A model generated the notes under the pieces. The model was not told the DNA's origin. It was given only the letters and a program-made list of their open reading frames with translations, and did no database searches. A stretch of DNA of 64,000 bases, from NCBI RefSeq assembly GCF_035582795.1, contig NC_134370.1, positions 29,747,501 to 29,811,500 of the forward strand, written 5' to 3'. Shown here in pieces: positions 57,675 through 64,000 of this stretch (position 1 is the stretch's first letter; each line of letters starts with the position of its first letter). Made by a program: the position numbers and the translations under genes. Source of the DNA: Mycteria americana. Taxonomy: Eukaryota; Chordata; Aves; Ciconiiformes; Ciconiidae.

Positions 57675-58559
57675 AACATTTCTTCGAACAACCGCATGTA
57701 GGGGATGAGAAGGAGTCTTGATAATGTGACCAGTGGGTGGGTGATGCACTGGTGTCTATCCGCCTTCTCTGACTTCAGATGGGTGTGGGTGAGGGGAACT
57801 GTGCATTTATGCCATATCAATCCTAGCATGGTTTTGGCTGTCAGCCTTGACCTAGTGGAGAATTATCACACAAAGAGAAGCACTAAGCTCACCCTGTATA
57901 ATTGCTCAACAGTTCCTTTCACCCTTTAGCCAGCACTTGGTGGGATTGCTGCCATCTTCGTAAGCAGTGCTTGTTCCTCATCTAGGGGCAATAAGGAAGT
58001 CTCCAAAGTCCAAGCCCTGGAGCAGGTGAGGGAATTGTAGAGAATATGAGAAAACCTGTAAAAATGCCTCTGGTGTTGAACTACCTTCCTTAGTCTTTCC
58101 TCCCTGCACACAAATGTATTTTCGTAGTTAGTGAGGCACTGAAGAAAACAGTATTGCTCTATAGTTGAGGAAGAGAATGAAGATGAGAGAAGTGTTTCCC
58201 TGTGTCGAGAGATCATAAGGCATGGAAAAGAAGGGAACAGGAGCAGTGCATGGCAGTTAGGAGCTAAGCTAGACAGGGAAGAGGGCATTTCCCCACCTGC
58301 CAGGCGGTGACTACCTCAGGTGTGACCTATCACTTGCTCACCACATGGGTTTAAAACCCACGACTCAGCCCTGCCTTCTTCTCCCGCCTATCTTCGCAGC
58401 ACCTTGAAAGAGATTTTAAAGCCCTGTGACGCCTGAAGACTCAAAATAGTCTTTGGGGTAATTTTATTTTTTTCCTTCGCCTTCTGGCTTTCCAGGTAAA
58501 GCTCGATTGTGCCTTCAGTATTACCCTGAAAGCGCTGTCCCTGGCATGCTGGTTCTCGC

Positions 58560-59690
58560 TCCGAATGCCCCTGAGGGGGGAGGAAACACCGTTGAGGGGA
58601 CGGGCCGGCCGCGCGGGCCACAGCCGAGCTCCCTCAGCCCGGCTCGGGGGCGGGGCGCGGGGCAGGCCAGCTTTCTGAGCCTCTTCCGCAGGGCGGGGGA
58701 CACGGCCATCTCGGCCAGAAAACCAGCCTAAAATAAAAAAGCTGGGCGCCTTACTGAGCGGTCACGGGCTCCCTCCAGCTGAGCCGGCGAAGGGGGCTGC
58801 GGGGGTCGCCCGCGGGGAAGGAGCGGTGGGAACGTGAGAGGCGGCTGTTCCCGCCGCTGGGGCGGGGCGGTGGCCGCTGGCGCTCGCAGCCTCCGCCCGG
58901 CCTCGGGGGTGCTCGCGGGGCTCTGGGGCTTCCGCGCCAGCTCGAGGGACGCCTGGGGAGGGGTCACAGCAGGCGAAGCCGCCCGGAGGCCCAGGAGTCT
59001 GGAGGGAGAGCTGGGCCTCCTGCGCGTCCCCTTTGTGTGGAGCACGGCTGCGCGGGCGTGGCCGGAGGGACGGGCGTGCATTTCCGCGCTGCCTCGGCCC
59101 CCGGCGGCAGCACGGCAGCGGCGGGGCGGCTCGACGGAGAGGGAACCCTGGCGCCGGTGGCCGACCGCGCTGAGGCGGGGAAGGGCTGGGAGCGCCGCCG
59201 CGCCGTGTCCATGGACTAGCCGAGGCAGTGAAGGGACTCGTGAGTACGCCGACCGCCGCCTCGCCCTCCTCCCAACTTGGCGAAACTTAGCGAGCAGGCT
59301 GCTGCCCCCGGTGAGTCCCTGCCCCACCCGCTGCCGGCCCGGGTATTCCCTTCAGCCGCCTGCCCCGGGGGTCGCGTCGCGTCCCCGCCGTACATAATGC
59401 CCCTTTCCCCTTCCCCCCCCTCCCCGTCTTTAAGTACCGGCATTTTGAGGCTCCCCCCCCCCCCCCCCTCCCCCCGCACACGGCTCTCCCCTGCAACATC
59501 CCCTAGGAGCTGGCAGCCATTGAACCGAGCGGGGAGCAAGCGCTGCCCGGCTGGCCTCCCTCGGGGCGGGCAGCAGCCCTCAGACTTCGTTAAGTTTCCC
59601 GAAAACGCGGGGCTATGGTGAGCCTCTGCCATTGTCGTTGTCCATTAAAGGAAGCCGGAGAGGCCGGGCGAGGGTTCCTCTGGGAGTTCA
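58560..59690 (+). promoter_or_regulatory. TSPAN14: CpG island, inferred TSPAN14 promoter and noncoding exon 1
   Basis: CpG-dense DNA. Plus-strand donors CTC|GTGAGTACG (59240) and CCCCG|GTGAGTCC (59311) could end a noncoding first exon. No tetraspanin coding sequence is present. The assignment rests on gene order: TSPAN14 follows PRXL2A in the same orientation in human. The island includes a C16 run (59453-59468) able to form a G-quadruplex on the minus strand. Open frames of up to 199 codons here are composition artefacts. Confidence 0.5.
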
Positions 59691-62600
59691 CGCGAAGTTG
59701 TTTCGTTGAGTGAGGTGCCACAAAAGAGAAAAAAAATAATTTTTTTTCAAAAGGGCCTTTCGGGGTGCTGCAGCCTCAGGGCGGCGTTTGCCTGCTCCTT
59801 ACTCCGCCGTTGCACTGGCTGTTGCCAGCCCCTGCCCTCAGTCCAGGCGTTGCTGTTAGCAGAAGCAACTGCTCTGTGTGTGTGCGAGGATTGAGACCTG
59901 TAACTGTTTTTTTTTCTAATTTTAACTTTAATTACTTGTAAGCTGTGTTAGTGAGGGATCTCTCTTGACACCCTTTCAGCTTCCCGCCTCAGGTGACGCC
60001 GCGCTCAACGGCCGGGCCTGTTTCGGCTCCTGTGGGGTCCCAGGATGGGTGTTTGGATAACTAACACATCACCAGTTCCCGTTTGGTCATTTACCTTCTA
60101 CCTGGTTGCCTTTGTAGTTTCAGGTGAATGTTTTATTTCTGATCTGTGACCGCTACAGAGCGCTGCCGAGAAGCTGCTGCATACAGACCCTATGAGGAGA
60201 GTTCAAGTAAAATGCATTATGCATGGTTAATGTGGGGAAAGTGTTTTTTTTCCCTCTGTAAACTTTTTTTTAAGGAAGGGAATGGCCCTTGTGCATTTCT
60301 AGGGAGAAGGTGTAAGCTAAGCTGGAAAAGGCTTGCTATTATGCAGGACCCATGGTGTTACAGCTGCCTAACTTCAGTACTGGCTTTTTTTGTGTAGAAC
60401 AAACTGCAATTTTACACTTCAGGGTATCTGCATAAAGCTGTTAAGCATATGTCTGACTTTACCTCACTTACTCAATGGAGACTTAGTGGTTCAATTTTGA
60501 GCCTTTCTGAGTAAAAAACGTTGTAAAAATAAGTTACTTATGTTGGGTTTTTCCTTCCTTAGTAGGTCTTCAAAGGTGGTGGTGGAGGGAAGGATATTTT
60601 AAGATAACTGGCAGGGTAGGATTTTTCCAGTACTGCTTTTCTTTTTTTTTATAGGGACATAAAGCTCTGGATAAAATGGAAGGAAACCAGCTCCTAGAGA
60701 GTGGAAGTATAGGGTATATCTTGTTCATAAATGCTCAGTGGGGTGATGATCTCCTTTCTAGCTATCTCCATCAGTGAGTTAGATATCAGTACTCACATGC
60801 TCTTACGACTTCCTGAGCCATTCTATACTTACAATAAGTGTGTGAAACTTTAAATGCTTGGGTGTGGATGGTTGAGATGCTACCACTATCTGCTTGGCAG
60901 AGGAATTGTGTGGGGAGAGAAGGGGTCAGGTGGGAATTCAAGTCTAGTCATTGGTGTGAAGTAGGAATGAGCTGTGGGGGAAACTACTTTGCAGCTTGTA
61001 TTTTTTTGTTGTTTTTTTTAAACAAATCCAGGACACCTGTGTTGTTGGAATGGTGTTCTTTAACCTCTGGCTAATGAAACTGGAAGAAGGTACTTTTAGG
61101 GTGTGATGTATGTCCTTTTAGCTCTGTTCTTGCAGGGTGGGGAGGGAAGAACATGGTGATGTTGCCTGTCCTTAGAAGATTTTCATGTTTTAAATTACAA
61201 TGCCATTGAAACATCAGTTTTTAGAAATAGCTTCCCAAAAGTTTGGGAATGCATTTATAATAGTGTTGAAAAACAGTGTGCAAGTAAGTTACGTGGTTGG
61301 CATTTTGTTTTATTTTTGTTGATCTCACTCATAGATAGACAAGACCTTGCTAAAGGTGAGGTCTAGTACTAAATAAAAATCATTCAGAATTGCTCTTCTC
61401 TGTCTGTGTGCTCTGTATGATTTTTATTTAGTTTAAGTTGATCCAGTTATAGCTTCCTTTGTGTTGAAGCATTATCTCCAGTCCCCAGGTGAGAAGACCC
61501 TTGTGGGGGTGGGGGGCAGGAAGAAAAGAAAGTATTATCTTTTGTGAGTACTGTGTTATGAGCAATGTCTGTGCAAGAGCCTTCATGTATGTAACATACC
61601 TGACAGGACTGAAATGGGGTATGTTCTGGGCTACCTTTTGCTAGATTTAGGCCTTGTAATACTTAATGAAAGGATCATAAAAAGTCCTGGCTCTGAGCCC
61701 TGAAATGCTATCTAATTGGGGCGCTTTCTTTGGTATTGAAGATACAACTTTTTGCTCTTAGATGTAGCAAGAAAATTGTTGACATGGTGTGTTATGAATT
61801 TGGTCATGTCTGGATGCAAAAGTGTAGATAATCTGGATGAAGAAGTTCAAGTTGTAGGCTAACTTCTAAATAACAACTGAGGAATATGCTTTTTGATCCC
61901 TTATAGATTGTTTTGTCTTGAGGCTGACCTCTGATTTTCTTAGAGGGTAGTTATATTTAGTTTATGAAGCTGTGGTGTGTTGCTGCCAGTTGGTCATCAT
62001 CTGGAAATGAATGTTTGGAAAAAAGGGGAGGGGAAGGATTTTTCTGTTGATAAACTCCTACGATTAATTCTCAGTCTTCTATCAAGTTTCCCATTGTGTA
62101 TTAGGTGTGGCACAGTTTGAGCACTGCTGAGCATGAATAAATGAAACTCTTGTTCTAATCTCACTGTGTTAGATTAGAAATCTCATTGAGGTGTGTGTGG
62201 AGGGAAGTGGAGTTCACAGAGCTATTGTCAAAACTGTTCCTACAGATCCTCCCTTTACGTAATTTTCTGCTTTTACAAAAAAAAAATTTCCAATTGGGTG
62301 GGGTATGTTTAAATATGTGGGTTTCAGACACCAGGCAAAGGAGACACTTAAGCTTCACTCACATGTGAATCAAGAATGTTTTTGTTTGTGGGCTTTTTGT
62401 GCCATGCTGCTTTGCACTGTGGCTTCCTGGGTTAAAACTTCCTGTTTCTGGTAGAACAGACTTTTGTACTTTGGCATGTGGTGCGTTTCCAAGGCTAACA
62501 GGCTGCAATTCATAAATTCCATGAACATGCTATGGTTCTCATGTTGCTTTAAGCTCTTTCACTGAAGTACCTAAGATAAAGTAAATCAAACCCTCAAACA

Positions 62601-64000
62601 ATAATTTTCATTACTTCGGAGTAAATGTTGCAGGCTGTTGTTCAGGGGGAATTAAGAAATGGTCCTTTTCCAGGTGGCCTCTGATTGTATGTCCAAAGGA
62701 TGGTCATGTGTCTTCCTCATTAGTATTACACACTCCTAAAATCTATGGCTCTTCTAGAGCTGTAGTGTTGGTAGCTTGTGTGAGGGTACTGGCGCAGCCT
62801 TCCAGCCCCTAGCACAGCTTGGGCAGGAACAGGATCCTTCTCCTTGACCTTTTGGCTCATGCTCAGCCAAAAGCATCTGATGAAGTAAAGGTTAAGAACA
62901 ATGTTGGAGGTGATCAGAGTAAAGCTCATCAAGGTTAGATATGTGTGGGTTTTAAAGTTTAATAGTTTGGGTGCCCCCCCCCCCCCCCCCCCAAAAAAAA
63001 AAAGGCTGAGATCTGCTTTTAATCTAGCAATCAAAAAAAAAGGGGGAAAAAACTTGAAGTGTCTAGGTTCAGATGACTTCATTTTGAAAACAGCCACAAT
63101 TTAATTAAATATAGTTGAAGGCCTTAGATTTGAATTTTTTGCATTGTAAAACAGCTTCTCTTATTCTGGATGACTGAATAAAATCTGTTTTCAGTATGGT
63201 CAGTGAGCAGAAGAATAATTGTTGGGTAAATTCTTCTAAAATGGCATGTCACAGGTGAGGATTACAGCAAAAGATTTAACCTGCAGAAAATGGTGATCCT
63301 CAAATATTGACAGAATAAGGGATTGTGATGGTTGCAGTTGAAACCACTGACTGGAATGGCCAGGCTTTTGCTGACCTTCTTTACCAATCTGACATAAATC
63401 TTGGAATTGAAGCCCTTTGTGAGAGAAGTATCATTCTGCTTGATTATTCACACTTGAATTCTGTTATCACTTATGCAGAAAACTTTTTAGCAAATGAAAA
63501 AATATGCTGACCACAAGAAGAGCTGTATCCAAACCCAGGGCTCTTAGCAGGATTTAAAAGTAAGTTTATTTTCCTTTCTGGTTCAAAGTGTGCCTCAGAC
63601 CCTGTTGGGAGGGGGGGATCAGCACTTGTTTTGCTTCAGTGTTTCCTTTCTCTTCCTTTTTGGGAGCAAAGCAAAAGTGTTTTATCCTCTTCCTTGTAGT
63701 AAAGCTCATACATGATATGTGTAAGTGAATGAATTTCTGTTCTTATCCAGCGTGCCTGCTTACATGTGTTTCTTCTGAGAGCTGTTTCTGCATCCTTGTC
63801 TTTTCAAGTCTGTACAAAAGCTGAAAATCTTAGGACTGTCTTCATCCTTAATCTGAACCTGAATGTGAAAGGCAAGGGTGTAATAAGCGTAGGGCTTTGC
63901 TTCCTCTTGATCTTTGCAGTAAGTGTTGTTGAATATTGTCCTGGTATTACAAAGGAGCTTTTCTGTTTTACACTCCCAGTCTAGACAGCAGGCATTTATA
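59691..64000 (+). other. Probable TSPAN14 intron 1 (no gene seen)
   Basis: The TSPAN14 start exon (expected MHYYRYSNAKVSCWYKY) was not found, so it should lie beyond the right edge. The stretch contains a C19A11 tract (62974-63003) and a small 9-bp hairpin (62849-62873). Confidence 0.4.
62974..63003. repeat. Homopolymer junction C19A11
   Basis: 19 C then 11 A. Such a tract is prone to length errors in sequencing and replication. The complementary strand is a G-run that can form quadruplexes. Confidence 0.9.

Larger units (their letters stand above)
52140..58555. other. Intergenic between PRXL2A and the next CpG island
   Basis: No coding exon was recognised. It holds the hairpin at 53975-54035, CTCF-like motifs at 55063-55077 and 56120-56134, and a C11T10 junction at about 57654-57674. 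AT-rich parts around 55.9-56.6 kb have the look of conserved noncoding DNA, but this cannot be tested here. Confidence 0.5.

Noticed and set aside
58728-59632. Frames of 114-199 codons in the last CpG island
   Set aside because: These have the same composition effect and occur in overlapping frames on both strands.
60209-60397. Frame containing MHYAWLMWGK, resembling the TSPAN14 start MHYYRYSNAK
   Set aside because: Only three residues agree, the rest has no tetraspanin features, and no splice donor fits.
62836-62875. Resemblance to the 5' end of U2 snRNA (ATCCTTCTC, ACCTTTTGGCT)
   Set aside because: Similarity stops after about 25 bases, and the branch-site and Sm regions are absent. The small hairpin is probably chance.
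63325-63510. 61-codon plus-strand frame near the right edge
   Set aside because: No recognised domain, no clear splice sites and no promoter context.
1-64000. Endogenous retroviruses, LTRs, Polintons, CRISPR arrays, tRNA and rRNA genes
   Set aside because: I looked for gag/pol motifs, paired terminal repeats, regularly spaced repeats and cloverleaf genes and saw none that I could support by eye.

Overview
The window is a piece of a bird (or at least sauropsid) chromosome. The evidence is CR1 LINE copies with the CR1-type 3' octamer tail, compact multi-exon vertebrate genes with CpG-island promoters in AT-rich DNA, and a PRXL2A gene that keeps an in-frame TGA (selenocysteine) where mammals have Cys. 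Coding sequence is sparse, and nearly all other open frames are chance.

Layout, left to right. (1) 1-3.7 kb, minus strand: the 5' end of MAT1A (coding exon 1 at 3385-3478, a TATA-like box near 3735, the rest of the gene off the left edge). (2) 3.7-20.8 kb: AT-rich intergenic DNA with a decayed CR1 scrap (8.74 kb), a well preserved 3' CR1 fragment (11.10-11.86 kb) and a strong hairpin (18.5 kb). (3) 21.07-26.05 kb, minus strand: a five-exon DPY30-domain gene, DYDC1, whose last coding exon lies in a tandem duplication, and whose CpG island (26.6-27.7 kb) holds an RFX X-box. (4) 28.66-31.89 kb, plus strand: all four exons of EXOSC3 (RRP40, RNA exosome cap), head to head with DYDC1. (5) 32.3-39.4 kb: intergenic, with an X-box-bearing element at 37.9 kb. 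(6) 39.4-52.0 kb, plus strand: PRXL2A (selenoprotein U), with a CpG-island noncoding exon 1, five coding exons, the Sec TGA at 46547-46549 and a convincing SECIS hairpin at 51862-51924 in the 3' UTR. (7) 52.1-58.5 kb: intergenic, with a miRNA-like 26-bp-stem hairpin (53975-54035) and CTCF-like motifs. (8) 58.56-59.7 kb: a CpG island, inferred from gene order to be the TSPAN14 promoter, followed by probable intron 1 to the window end.

MAT1A, DYDC1, PRXL2A and TSPAN14 are neighbours on human 10q23.1. EXOSC3 lies on human 9p13.2, so its place between DYDC1 and PRXL2A, where human has DYDC2, is a synteny difference. The genes are not a pathway: MAT1A makes S-adenosylmethionine in liver, EXOSC3 binds RNA in the exosome, PRXL2A is a thioredoxin-fold redox protein and DYDC1 is probably ciliary or sperm related. 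I saw no tRNA, rRNA, CRISPR array, DNA transposon or recognisable retroviral element.
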